NCBI GenBank assembly: GCA_023151275.1
Contig: JAKLJI010000015.1
Span: 25,741-89,740, forward strand
Length of the DNA: 64,000 bases
Reading direction: 5' to 3'
Source of the DNA: Bacteroidia bacterium
Lineage (GTDB): Bacteria; Bacteroidota; Bacteroidia; UKL13-3
Shown piece after piece: positions 17,750-26,737 of this stretch. A program made the position numbers and the translations under genes. Within the stretch, counting starts at the first letter, position 1, and the number at the start of each line of letters is the position of its first letter. The notes beneath the pieces are model-generated. The model made no database searches and had not been told where the DNA came from. It saw nothing but the letters and a program-made list of their open reading frames with translations.

Positions 17750-20353
17750 ATGGCTAAAAAGAGCGAGATAGTTGAAACCCCGCTGATGAAGCAATACTTT
17801 GAAATCAAAGCAAAGTATCCGGGGGCCATTTTGTTGTTTCGGGTGGGCGATTTTTACGAAACCTTTGGAGAAGATGCCGTTAAAGCAGCTTCAATCTTGG
17901 GAATTGTTCTTACAAAACGGGCAAATGGTTCGGCCTCCCATGTTGAATTGGCCGGTTTTCCGCATCATTCTCTCGATAATTACCTTCCCAAATTGGTTAG
18001 GGCAGGCGAACGTGTTGCCATTTGCGACCAATTGGAAGACCCCAAGTTGACCAAGAAAATCGTGAAGCGTGGAGTAACTGAATTAATTACTCCCGGGGTT
18101 TCTTACAACGACAAAATTCTGGATAACCGAAGCAACAATTACCTGGCAGCCATAACCTATGATGCAGATTTAGCCGGTGTTGCTTTTCTTGATATTTCAA
18201 CTGGCGAATTTTTGTGTACCCAAGGTCCGGTTGATTATATCGAGAAATTAATTCAGGGTTTTAAACCTTCCGAAATACTGGTATCAAAAAAAGACCATAA
18301 AAATTTTAGACAGCAATACGGTGAACGCTGGTACACCTACCAGCTTGATGAATGGATTTTTCAATACCAGTTTGCCTACGATAAACTTCTCAATCACTTT
18401 AAAACCCAAAACCTAAAAGGGTTTGGCATACAGGATTTACCACTTGCGATAACTTGTGCAGGGGTTTGCTTGCATTATTTGGTAGAAACCCATCACGAAC
18501 AATTGGGTCATATTCAGGGAATTTCCCGAATTATGGAGGAGAAGTTTGTTTGGCTTGATCGGTTTAGCATTCGTAACCTTGAACTGGTGCAGGCCTCCGG
18601 CGACCAAGGTGTATCGTTGCTTCAGGTAATTGATAAAACCGTAAGTCCTATGGGGGCCAGGTTGCTCAAGCGCTGGTTGTTAATGCCCTTAAAAGACATT
18701 AACCTCATCCAGGAGAGATTGGATTTGGTTGAATTGGCTAAAAAAGAAAAGAAATTGAGAAGAGAACTTGTTGATTTACTTCAACAAGTGGGCGATTTGG
18801 AACGATTGGTTTCTAAACTCGCCATGCGCCGCATTGGGCCTCGCGAATTGCAGCAGCTAAACAGGTCCCTCAAATTGTTGGTGCCCATTCGTAAATTGCT
18901 CATGGATTCTGGGCATTCCCTGTTTTCAAAGTTGGCAGATCAATTGAATCCTTGTACCTGGGTAACCGAGAAATTGGATAGCCACTTGGAAGCAGAACCT
19001 CCTCTAACGGCCAACAAAGGCAATATTATCCGTAAAGGAATTGATGCCAGCTTAGATGAGTTGAGACAAATTGCATTTGGGGGCAAAGATTATCTGCTTC
19101 AACTTCAGCAAAAAGAGCAGCAGGCCACCGGAATTCCCAGTCTGAAAATAGCGTATAATAATGTGTTTGGTTATTACCTCGAGGTAACGCATGCGCACAA
19201 GGATAAGGTACCTTCCACCTGGATGAGGAAGCAAACTTTAACCAATGCCGAGCGCTACATTACTGAAGAATTGAAGCACTACGAAGAGCAAATTCTGGGT
19301 GCCGAAGAAAAAATTGTGGCCATTGAAGAGCGCCTGTATCAGGAGTTGGTTAGCGTGTTACAGGATTATGTACTACCGGTTCAAACCAATGCTCAGGTAA
19401 TTGCCAAAATTGATTGTCTTTTTGCTTTTGCTCAACTTGCCGAAAGCAATGGCTACTACAAACCACTTGTGCATGAGGGTGATGAGTTGATATTAAAAGA
19501 TGCCAGACATCCGGTTATCGAAAAGCAATTGCCTTTGGGTGAACCCTATATTGCCAATGATATTTTTCTTGATAAAGAACAGCAGCAAATTATCATCCTT
19601 ACCGGTCCAAACATGTCGGGTAAATCAGCCATACTCAGGCAAACGGCTTTATGTGTTTTAATGGCTCAAATGGGATGTTTTGTTCCTGCCAAGGAAGCGC
19701 GTATTCCCTTGGTAGATCGCATTTTTACGCGGGTTGGTGCCAATGATAACCTGTCGTCGGGAGAAAGTACCTTCATGGTTGAAATGATTGAAACGGCAAG
19801 CATTTTGAATAACCTGAGTCAGCGAAGTTTAATCCTTCTTGATGAAATTGGCAGAGGAACTTCTACCTACGATGGTATTTCGCTAGCCTGGGCCATTTCT
19901 GAGTATTTGAATAGGCATCCGTATCGACCCAAAACATTATTTGCAACCCATTACCACGAATTGAACGAGTTGGAACAGGCCGGTAATGGAATTCGGAACT
20001 ACCATGTGGGTGTGCGCGAGGCGGATAACAAGGTAATTTTCTTGAGGAAACTCAAAGAGGGTGGGAGTGAGCACAGTTTTGGAATTCATGTAGCCCGAAT
20101 GGCTGGTATTCCGAGAACGGTTTTGTTGCGGGCAGATGAAATGTTGAAAGAACTTGAAAAGAATCGGGAGCACATGCAAGATGGAAAGCCAACCAAGGCC
20201 AAAATCAGCCCAATTCAATTAAGTATGTTCCAAATGGAAGACCCATCTATGATGGAAATACGCAAGCAATTGGAGCAAATCGACCTGAATACAATCTCTC
20301 CAATTGAAGCATTATTGAAGTTGAATGAAATCAAGAAAATTTTGAAATCTTGA
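17750..20353 (+). CDS. mutS: DNA mismatch repair protein MutS
   Basis: A full-length 867-residue MutS. It has the mismatch-binding FxE motif in FRVGDFYETFGEDA near residue 30, the long lever/clamp helices in the middle, Walker A GPNMSGKS at 619-626, Walker B LILLDEIGRGTSTYDG and the ATHYHEL switch motif, ending in a helical C-terminus (SPIEALLKLNEIKK). No truncation is seen; the nearby prophage has not interrupted it. Confidence 0.97.
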   Translation: MAKKSEIVETPLMKQYFEIKAKYPGAILLFRVGDFYETFGEDAVKAASILGIVLTKRANGSASHVELAGFPHHSLDNYLPKLVRAGERVAICDQLEDPKLTKKIVKRGVTELITPGVSYNDKILDNRSNNYLAAITYDADLAGVAFLDISTGEFLCTQGPVDYIEKLIQGFKPSEILVSKKDHKNFRQQYGERWYTYQLDEWIFQYQFAYDKLLNHFKTQNLKGFGIQDLPLAITCAGVCLHYLVETHHEQLGHIQGISRIMEEKFVWLDRFSIRNLELVQASGDQGVSLLQVIDKTVSPMGARLLKRWLLMPLKDINLIQERLDLVELAKKEKKLRRELVDLLQQVGDLERLVSKLAMRRIGPRELQQLNRSLKLLVPIRKLLMDSGHSLFSKLADQLNPCTWVTEKLDSHLEAEPPLTANKGNIIRKGIDASLDELRQIAFGGKDYLLQLQQKEQQATGIPSLKIAYNNVFGYYLEVTHAHKDKVPSTWMRKQTLTNAERYITEELKHYEEQILGAEEKIVAIEERLYQELVSVLQDYVLPVQTNAQVIAKIDCLFAFAQLAESNGYYKPLVHEGDELILKDARHPVIEKQLPLGEPYIANDIFLDKEQQQIIILTGPNMSGKSAILRQTALCVLMAQMGCFVPAKEARIPLVDRIFTRVGANDNLSSGESTFMVEMIETASILNNLSQRSLILLDEIGRGTSTYDGISLAWAISEYLNRHPYRPKTLFATHYHELNELEQAGNGIRNYHVGVREADNKVIFLRKLKEGGSEHSFGIHVARMAGIPRTVLLRADEMLKELEKNREHMQDGKPTKAKISPIQLSMFQMEDPSMMEIRKQLEQIDLNTISPIEALLKLNEIKKILKS

Positions 20354-20398
20354 AAATCAGGGAGAAGCTGAAAAGGATGAGTTTTTTTTGCATAAACG

Positions 20399-20429
20399 TT
20401 TGGAGGGAATCATTCATTTCATATCTTTG
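20399..20429 (+). promoter_or_regulatory. Promoter of the tRNA-Gly gene
   Basis: TTTG at 20399-20402, a 19-base spacer and TATCTTTG at 20422-20429: a complete match to the Bacteroidota housekeeping promoter. The mature tRNA begins 13 bases downstream. Confidence 0.85.
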
Positions 20430-20441
20430 CACTCCCCAATC

Positions 20442-20514
20442 GCGAGAGTAGCTCAGTTGGTAGAGCATCACCTTGCCAAGGTGAGGGTCGCGGGTTCGAG
20501 TCTCGTCTCTCGCT
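20442..20514 (+). tRNA. tRNA-Gly (GCC anticodon)
   Basis: 73-nucleotide cloverleaf: acceptor arm GCGAGAG / CTCTCGC with discriminator T, D-arm AGCTCAGTTGGTAGAGC, anticodon stem CACCT / AGGTG with loop TGCCA giving GCC, and a T-arm with GGTTCGAGTC. CCA is not encoded. Confidence 0.97.
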
Positions 20515-20525
20515 CAACCAAAATC

Positions 20526-20558
20526 AAAGTTATGGTGATTGCCATAACTTTTTTTTTG
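20526..20558 (+). terminator. Terminator after tRNA-Gly
   Basis: Inverted repeat AAAGTTATGG / CCATAACTTT followed by a run of T residues on the plus strand. It separates tRNA-Gly from tRNA-Leu, so the second tRNA depends on read-through or on a promoter that I cannot see in the 20 bases left. Confidence 0.85.
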
Positions 20559-20577
20559 GAAACCTTTCCTCAGAAAG

Positions 20578-20662
20578 GCCCGGATGGTGGAATTGGTAGA
20601 CACGCAGGACTTAAAATCCTGTATCCTTTAAAGATGTGCGGGTTCAAGTCCCGCTCCGGGTA
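20578..20662 (+). tRNA. tRNA-Leu (UAA anticodon), phage attachment gene
   Basis: 85-nucleotide class II tRNA: acceptor GCCCGGA / TCCGGGT with discriminator A, D-arm with TGGTAGACACG, anticodon stem CAGGA / TCCTG with loop CTTAAAA (anticodon TAA), a long variable arm and T-arm GCGGGTTCAAGTCCCGC. The 3' 23 bases belong to the prophage attachment core, which restores the gene exactly after integration. Confidence 0.97.
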
Positions 20663-20663
20663 C
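20640..20663 (+). other. Left attachment site core (attL)
   Basis: A 24-bp sequence covering the T-arm and acceptor 3' end of tRNA-Leu (begins GGGTTCAAGTCCCG, ends GGGTAC), repeated without mismatch at 59766-59789. Confidence 0.93.
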
Positions 20664-20671
20664 ACACAGAA

Positions 20672-20711
20672 CCCGTCTGATAATCAACAACTTTCAGACG
20701 GGATTTTTTTT
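20672..20711 (+). terminator. Phage-supplied terminator behind tRNA-Leu
   Basis: Inverted repeat CCCGTCTGA / TCAGACGGG followed by eight T residues, starting ten bases after the tRNA. The original host terminator was displaced to the other end (59791), so the phage provides a replacement. Confidence 0.85.
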
Positions 20712-20732
20712 GAAAATTCTGATGCCGCAGTG

Positions 20733-20748
20733 CTTGCCGCACTTGCCG
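20733..20748 (+). repeat. Candidate integrase arm site, left copy
   Basis: CTTGCCGCACTTGCCG, 70 bases inside the left core. The identical 16-mer lies inside the right end (59696-59711) in the same orientation. In the excised circle the two copies would flank the core, as arm-type integrase sites do. A further TGCCGCAG unit precedes this copy. Confidence 0.5.
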
Positions 20749-20783
20749 AGTTATCCAGGATATACAAGTTGATTCGAAATCCA

Positions 20784-21974
20784 ATGAAACAGCCGCAGAA
20801 ATACAAGAAAGCCCGCTTGGTAATTCCGGATGCAGGGGCTAAAAATCAACGCTGGTACATTGTATTTTGGGTTTGGGATATCAACCAAGGCAAACTTATT
20901 CGCAGGTATGATACCACCATGAATTCTATTCAGGATTTGCGAGAACGAAAGCTTTATTCAAGCAATTTAGTTAGGGAAATAAATAGCCTTTTAGCTAAAA
21001 ACTATGTAGCCGGTGAAGACCCACAAGCAAAACAAGGCACTGAGGTTTTGCTAAGCATGAATGAATTGATTGCTGAGGTACTTAAGGCAAAAAAGAATCT
21101 CAAGCATTTCAGAGATTATGAGCAAAAATTAGGCGTGCTTTCGAAGTGGCTTGCAAGCAATGGGTTGAAAGAAATGCAGGTAACGGCATTCTCTTCACAT
21201 TTGGTAAGGAAGTTCATTTCGGATATCGCATCAGAAAAGAATATCGGCATTCGAACTCAGAATAATTACCTGGCAACCCTATCTATGCTGTTTAATTATG
21301 CAAAGGATCATCATGAGTATTTAGACATAAAGAATCCTGTTGAATCAATTGATAAGAAGAGGAATCCTTTGGGAAAAAACCTTGCATTCAGTCAGGATGA
21401 GCAAACCATGCTCATGGAATTCATGATGGAAAAATACCCGTGGCTCGCACTGTTTTGCACCACCATGTTTTATACCCTTGCCAGAACAAATGAGCTTGCG
21501 CAGCTAAGAATATCAATGGTAGGCAAGTTTGATAAAGGAAAGATTTTCTTTCCGGCAGACATTGTTAAGAATGGTCATGTTTCAGGTATCAGCAAAAATG
21601 TTACCATGCCCAAACAGCTGCAGGAATGGTTTGACCTTTATGAAATCAAAAGCTACCCACCTGATTACTTTTTATTTGGAAAGGAATTCAAGCCATCAAA
21701 AACACCATACAATTCAAGGTATATGGGGGCAAGATTTAGAGAATTGGTATTGGATAAATTCAACTTCAGTACTGATTACACTCTTTATAGCTGGAAGGCA
21801 ACTGGTACCAGTATGTATTTATTAAATGGGGTAAGCCCGGGAGCCTTGATGTTGCAAGGCGGATGGAAAGACCCTAATTCATTTCGGGCATACATAAAAA
21901 GCATTGGGGCCCTGGATAACCCGGAGATTATTGATCGAGCCCCACAGCTTGGAATTACTCCTCAGAAGCCTTAG
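20784..21974 (+). CDS. int: Phage integrase, tyrosine recombinase
   Basis: A 396-residue site-specific recombinase. An N-terminal arm-binding and SAM-like core-binding region (to about residue 190) is followed by the catalytic domain: box I Arg R234 in TLARTNELAQLR and the nucleophile Y370 in FRAYIK. Box II reads WKATGTSMYL, close to the KHTG form of Bacteroidota phage integrases, but the His is replaced by Ala. The ATG at 20784 is chosen because the open frame upstream runs backwards through both tRNAs. It reads inward from the tRNA, and its 3' end overlaps the convergent gene at 21955 by 20 bases. Confidence 0.92.
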   Translation: MKQPQKYKKARLVIPDAGAKNQRWYIVFWVWDINQGKLIRRYDTTMNSIQDLRERKLYSSNLVREINSLLAKNYVAGEDPQAKQGTEVLLSMNELIAEVLKAKKNLKHFRDYEQKLGVLSKWLASNGLKEMQVTAFSSHLVRKFISDIASEKNIGIRTQNNYLATLSMLFNYAKDHHEYLDIKNPVESIDKKRNPLGKNLAFSQDEQTMLMEFMMEKYPWLALFCTTMFYTLARTNELAQLRISMVGKFDKGKIFFPADIVKNGHVSGISKNVTMPKQLQEWFDLYEIKSYPPDYFLFGKEFKPSKTPYNSRYMGARFRELVLDKFNFSTDYTLYSWKATGTSMYLLNGVSPGALMLQGGWKDPNSFRAYIKSIGALDNPEIIDRAPQLGITPQKP

Positions 21975-22155
21975 CCTGCATTTCAAACTCCATTTCATCC
22001 AGGAAATCACACAAGTCTTGAAGATGCGATTGATGATCAATCAATTCCTCGTGCCTTGGGTGGTTTTTGGATAGTGAAGCTGCGCGAAGACTAATGAATT
22101 CAATTGAGGATTTCCAGCTACTAAGCTGATCGGGTGTTACATTTAGGCTACTCAT
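21955..22155 (-). CDS. Unknown small phage protein
   Basis: A 66-residue acidic, helical protein (SLNVTPDQLSSWKSSIEF, then a Glu-rich tail). No family is recognised. It is convergent with the integrase, overlapping its 3' end. Its position next to int would suit a recombination accessory, but there is no DNA-binding motif to support that. Confidence 0.5.
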   Translation of the reverse strand: MSSLNVTPDQLSSWKSSIEFISLRAASLSKNHPRHEELIDHQSHLQDLCDFLDEMEFEMQAKASEE

Positions 22156-22210
22156 AAAGTTTAAAAAATTAGGATGAATTTTTTAAACAATCAATATCCC
22201 AAATTGGTAT

Positions 22211-22240
22211 AAAAAAAGCCCGAATATTCGGGCTTTTTTT
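22211..22240. terminator. Bidirectional terminator (30-bp perfect palindrome)
   Basis: A perfect palindrome: seven A, GCCCGAATATTCGGGC, seven T. It overlaps the stop of the gene at 22239 and works on both strands. It is the last clear terminator of the minus-strand genes before the integrase. Confidence 0.9.
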
Positions 22241-22445
22241 AGTTTGGTAAATGCTCTATTAGGTTATCGTGCCTAAGCTTTCTTAATGCTTTTTTGACTG
22301 CATCTAAAGATATTTCATCATCAAGTACAATCATATCTGAATAATTGCCGCAACTTGATACCAATTTAAATATTGAGGTGTCAGAAGTTGCGTGAATGGC
22401 AATTGCATTTGCATCAATAAAGCCAAGGAACAAGTCTCTTTCCAT
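22239..22445 (-). CDS. Unknown small phage protein
   Basis: 68 residues from the ATG at 22445 (MERDLFLGFIDANAIA), which lies two bases after the stop of the upstream gene; an earlier ATG at 22490 would add 15 residues overlapping that gene. No family recognised. Confidence 0.55.
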   Translation of the reverse strand: MERDLFLGFIDANAIAIHATSDTSIFKLVSSCGNYSDMIVLDDEISLDAVKKALRKLRHDNLIEHLPN

Positions 22446-22446
22446 T

Positions 22447-22857
22447 TTAAGCGGTTTGTAGGATTTCTTGGTGTATGTTTGCAGGCTCACGAGCCTCTCC
22501 TAATTCTTGCTGAGATTTCACCTCCATTGAAGGCATAATTTTACCATTAATCAATTTCTTGTTGATCAATGCTGATTTAAATAGAGCATCAAAATCAGGG
22601 GATTGCCATCCTAATTTTTTCAAAGTCATTGCAAATTTTTCGTGACCAGCTTTCATTTCTTCTTCAATGAAAACTTTCACCAATCTGTTCGCCAAGTCCT
22701 GAACCTTGTCCGGATTTTTAGTAGAAAACATCAGGTCAAAGGCAGGAATTGATACATTAATGAATCCATCTTTTTCGTGAGGGATTGCGGTTACGTTTAC
22801 CTCAACTTTCCCATCATCGATGATGACATAGTCAGTTTGTTGGTTGTGCCTTTCCAT
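22447..22857 (-). CDS. Unknown phage protein, 136 residues
   Basis: A soluble protein with no motif I recognise (VEVNVTAIPHEKDGFINVSIPAFDLMF, then a helical half). It is spaced tightly with the gene at 22445 and preceded by about 195 bases of AT-rich DNA without clear signals. Probably an accessory gene of the distal end of the prophage. Confidence 0.55.
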   Translation of the reverse strand: MERHNQQTDYVIIDDGKVEVNVTAIPHEKDGFINVSIPAFDLMFSTKNPDKVQDLANRLVKVFIEEEMKAGHEKFAMTLKKLGWQSPDFDALFKSALINKKLINGKIMPSMEVKSQQELGEAREPANIHQEILQTA

Positions 22858-23052
22858 AGTTGATTAAGTTGTTGTGTAATTGATTTGTCGGACAATGATA
22901 TGCAAATTTGCGCATAGAAACGCATTAAAGTGTAATTTATGGTACAGAAACTTCCGAAAAAGCCACTTTTTTACCAATAATGTACTAAAAGCTATACAAA
23001 AATCCTAGCAGAATTATCTATGGCTAACCTTTCAACATTTGTCATGAAATAC

Positions 23053-23661
23053 CTAAAACCTTTTTGCAATTTGAATTCCAGTAGGGGCTAAGTTCAAGCC
23101 TATTTTGGACTCATTATGCTTGCTTAATTGGTCTCCAGCATTATACCATGAGAAAAGGGCAATTATATCACAAGCTATTCCCCCAGCCAAAGCCACTGCG
23201 AAAAGTGTGTAATCAGACTTCTGTTCGGAATATTCAACTTTACTAGATCCAACTGTTAGTGTCTTTTTTTCTTCAGTTGAGGTTATTAGAAATGGAGAAA
23301 TGGCTTTTAGTCCACCTCCAATAACTCCAAAAACTACAGCAGTTTTAATTGAATTACCAGCTTTCGAGATTGAATTTAGCCCATTAATTTGAATAGGGAT
23401 TTCAACTGCCTTTGAAGATGTATCCTCTTGGCTTTTTTCATTATATGAAAACCCTTTTATTCCAAGCCTAGAATATGAGTATGTTATTGTGGAGTCATAA
23501 TCAGGCTTGAAGAAAATTGAGTCTTTTGTTACGGATACGATCCTGCATGTGATTGCAAGCCCTTTTTTAGGGAAAACAGTGTGATTAAACTCAGTTGATT
23601 GGGCAAAAAGGAAGTTAGAAATTAATAGGACAAAAATTCCTGTAAGTAATAGGCTTTTCAT
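23053..23661 (-). CDS. Exported protein of host-like type (likely lysogenic conversion gene)
   Basis: 202 residues. A clear signal peptide (MKSLLLTGIFVLLISNFLFAQ) is followed by a soluble part rich in Ser/Lys and then two hydrophobic segments (TAVVFGVIGGGLKAI and TLFAVALAGGIACDIIALF). It resembles small outer-envelope proteins of Bacteroidota chromosomes rather than a virion protein. It lies behind the tape measure gene at the end of the late region, a usual place for accessory genes. Function unknown. Confidence 0.65.
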   Translation of the reverse strand: MKSLLLTGIFVLLISNFLFAQSTEFNHTVFPKKGLAITCRIVSVTKDSIFFKPDYDSTITYSYSRLGIKGFSYNEKSQEDTSSKAVEIPIQINGLNSISKAGNSIKTAVVFGVIGGGLKAISPFLITSTEEKKTLTVGSSKVEYSEQKSDYTLFAVALAGGIACDIIALFSWYNAGDQLSKHNESKIGLNLAPTGIQIAKRF

Positions 23662-23697
23662 GTCTCAAAATTCAAAATAAATTCGGCAATTGCAATA

Positions 23698-26273
23698 TCA
23701 GAGCCCTTTCCTCGACTTCACCTCATCCATGCGTTTTAAGGTTCTCTCGTAATAATCCCAATCCCAAACGCCTTTAATTCCGTTGTTTTTCAGGTCTTTA
23801 AAAAGCTGAACCAATTCCGGATCAGATTGAACAACTACCTGTGGAGCTGCATTGGGTACCGAAATTTCACTTGGAGAAATTTGTCCTGTTCTCGCCCGCT
23901 CCAATTCTCCGGCCATGGCTGATACAACCGGATTTTCAAGCAATCGGCTATTAATAACATACTCTTTGGGGTGAAGAATCGCAGGGAAACCTCCTTTTGA
24001 ATCCATGTTTCCACCCATGCCGGTATAACCACCTTGGTAGAATTCTGGCATTGGTGTAGCCAATAAGGCAGCCAGTTGAATACTAGCAGCTGTGGCGGCT
24101 GCATAGCGAACTCCGGTGGGGTCTAAAGCCGCAGTTAACCAGGCAAGCGTAGTTTTAATAGTGGCTTCAAAAATTGCAGCCATCCGTTCGCGCTCGGCTT
24201 GCTTGCGCTGTATTTCGCGAGCTTTGGCATCTTCTTCCTGCTGAATTTGCGCCATTTTGGCGTTGTATTGTTCTTGAGAAATTACCTTGTCTTCAAGTTG
24301 TTTAGCAAGATTCTTACGCTTTTCATCATTCACCCTTCTATCTCTTACAAGCTCATTAGCTTCCATCTGCCCAAACATGTTGTAAATAGCTGATGTTGCA
24401 CCCATGAATTCTTGGGCATAAGCTTGGTATTTATCCAGGTTGTCCCAGCGTTTTTGCCACATGGCTTCATCATCCTGGTCCATTTCAGTAAACAAGTCAC
24501 CAACTAAGCTTGCCACTGCCTCAGCTTCATCCTGCTTTGCCTGAAGTTCCTCACTAAATACTCCATCTTCAAAATCCTGCAAAAACTGGCGGCTGCGCTG
24601 CAAATGCTCAATTTCTTCGTACATAGCTTTGGTGAAAGCTTCTGCCTCTTTTTTGGCATTTTCGGCAGCTAGTTTCTCGGCTTCCTTTTGTTTTTTTGCG
24701 GCCTCTTTTTTCTCCTTGTCTGTAAGTTCTTTCTTGAATACCTGTGTTTTCTCGCTGAGTGTTTTTGATTTCGATTTAATTACATCCTCTATCGTTTTGA
24801 ATTCAGCTAACATATCTTTCACAACACCATACTGTTTATTCCAGGCACTTGGATTGTTTTTGCCATCAATGTTTTGCAGATCTTTCATGTGCTGCTGGAG
24901 AGCTGTTTTGCGCATATTCTTAAGCAAATTAAGCTGAGCCATGCTTTGCCCCGTAAGGCTAATTTTGAGCTCTGCCAATTGCTTATTCTTTTCTTTCTCA
25001 AGCTCAGCTATTCCTGCCATACCTTCTTCTGCGGCAACAGCTGCAACACCTTCAAGGGAAAACTGTCCAGTGGTAATATTTACCATTTTAAACATTCTAT
25101 CCATCCAATTTATTGCAGTTGATGCTCCATCTGCAATACTTGTAAAAAATGAAACAATAGCAGGGTTTGAGGTGAGCTTATTCCAGCTTTTCGAAACCTT
25201 TTCAACCGAACCGGCAAAATTGTTCTGCATCTCATTTGCCTGCGCAGTAAGGTTATTGTTATTAGCCAATGATTCGGAGGCCAGATCAACTTTATCTTTA
25301 AGCATTTCTGTGTTGGTGCCAAGCTTTGAAAATACTTCGCTGGCTCCTGCTCCTTGAACTTCCAGATCCTTGATGATTTTTGCCAATCCGGTGGCGTTTG
25401 GTCCAAGTTTTTTGCTGCCTTCCATCACTTTAACAAATGCGCCAAACAAATCCTCATTCAGAAGTTGCCTGAATGAATCTATCGACATCCCTGCTATTTC
25501 TGCAAAGCTTTCAGATTCGGTAAGCATTTTTTGGAGAATCTTCACTACAGCTGTACCACCGCGTTCAGCGCTTACATTCAATTCCTGAAGGGTGGCTGAT
25601 AAGCCAAGTACTTGCCCGGTTGATAGCCCTACCTGGATGCCTATACCGCCAATTCGGTTTGCAAAATCTGCAACTACCGGAGCAGTGGCAACACCTGATT
25701 GGGCAAGGGTAAGCATAGCATTTGAAATAAACTGCAAGTCTGTTCCAATATCATTGCTTTTGATATCGGTAAAAATGTTTCTGAGTTTACTCATTTCAGT
25801 TGCCACCTGTTCTGCACCACCTTGAAACTCCATGCCCATGGCAACATTCATTTTATCTACAGATTCAACAAACCCGGCAATCTGATCCTTGGCAACACCA
25901 AACTGCCCGGCAACAACTCGGCAAGCTGCTTGGCATTTTGCCAGGCATTCACAAAGAAATCAGCCACTTTTCCTAAGCCAAATGTGGCAAGGTTGGCCCC
26001 AAGGTTTCCGATGAATGTGGTTTTAATTTCACTTGCCATTTTGCTAAAGCTAGACTTTGCCAATCCGGCTTTTACCCGGGTTTGTTCCAGCTCCTTGTTT
26101 ATGCGCTCAAGATTGGCACTTGCACCTTTAAACTCCTTGCTATCTGTTGCCATGCCGCGCAGTTCTGAGCGTACTTTACGCGCTGCGGCTTCTAAATCGC
26201 GCAAGCTTGCGTTTGCAGCTTTGCCATCTATAATTAGGTGAACCTGCGATTTTTCTTCGTTATTCCTTGCCAT
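23698..26273 (-). pseudogene. Tail tape measure protein, interrupted by a frameshift
   Basis: Two frames make one protein of about 858 residues. Residues 1 to about 120 start at 26273 (MARNNEEKSQVHLIIDGKAA); that frame runs off into an unrelated tail and stops at 25857. The -1 frame, open from about 25910, continues as GQFGVAKDQIAGFVES and MNVAMGMEF through the TP901-type tape measure core (GLSTGQVLGLSATLQEL, GGTAVVKILQKML) to the stop at 23698, with long helices after it. One base missing near GAGTTGTTGCCGGG would explain it. There is no slippery heptamer, so this is a mutation or a sequencing error rather than programmed shifting. The start is coupled (TAATG) to the preceding gene. Confidence 0.88.
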
Positions 26274-26737
26274 TAGATTTTAATTTTTATGTCTTTATCC
26301 AAAAGGTTCTCAAACCTTGCCGGTATTTCAATTGCGTACTTTTTCGAAAGTATTTCAGCTGCCCGCTGGTATTCGCGGTAAATGGTTGGGGAATACCATT
26401 TTTTGGGTTTTCGCTTATTCAAATTCTTTCGTTGAGCTTTGCCGGTAGCTCTCCATATTTCCCGGTTGCCTTTTATGTTTTCCAGCTTCACGCCTTTACC
26501 TACTCCCATGTCAATAAATCGGCCATGGTACAAAAAGCCAATGGTAACTCGCTTTGGCGAGCCATCCGGGCCAAATTCCAGTTTTTTTGTGAATGATCGG
26601 TAAAGGCTGCCCAGGTGAACCTTGTTCATGGCCATTTGCCATTTCAGCTCATTTATGGTGATGTTTGCCCAGGCATGCAAGGTTTCAGCCAATTCTTCTG
26701 AAATTCCATCAAATACATTGTCTTTGCCTTCATTCAT
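26273..26737 (-). CDS. Phage tail-region protein of unknown function
   Basis: 154 residues, basic, with GRFIDMGVGKG in the middle and a Lys/Arg-rich stretch after it (RKNLNKRKPKKW). Its position directly before the tape measure and the compact basic character suggest a tail completion or morphogenesis role, but I cannot assign a family. Its stop overlaps the tape measure ATG by one base. Confidence 0.65.
   Translation of the reverse strand: MNEGKDNVFDGISEELAETLHAWANITINELKWQMAMNKVHLGSLYRSFTKKLEFGPDGSPKRVTIGFLYHGRFIDMGVGKGVKLENIKGNREIWRATGKAQRKNLNKRKPKKWYSPTIYREYQRAAEILSKKYAIEIPARFENLLDKDIKIKI

Noticed and set aside
20388..20783. Upstream extension of the integrase frame through both tRNA genes
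   Set aside because: The frame is open by chance across tRNA-Gly, a terminator and tRNA-Leu. Integrase similarity begins only after the ATG at 20784.
25851..25930. Programmed -1 frameshift in the tape measure gene
   Set aside because: No X-XXY-YYZ slippery heptamer or following structure is visible, and such sites belong to tail chaperone genes, not tape measures.
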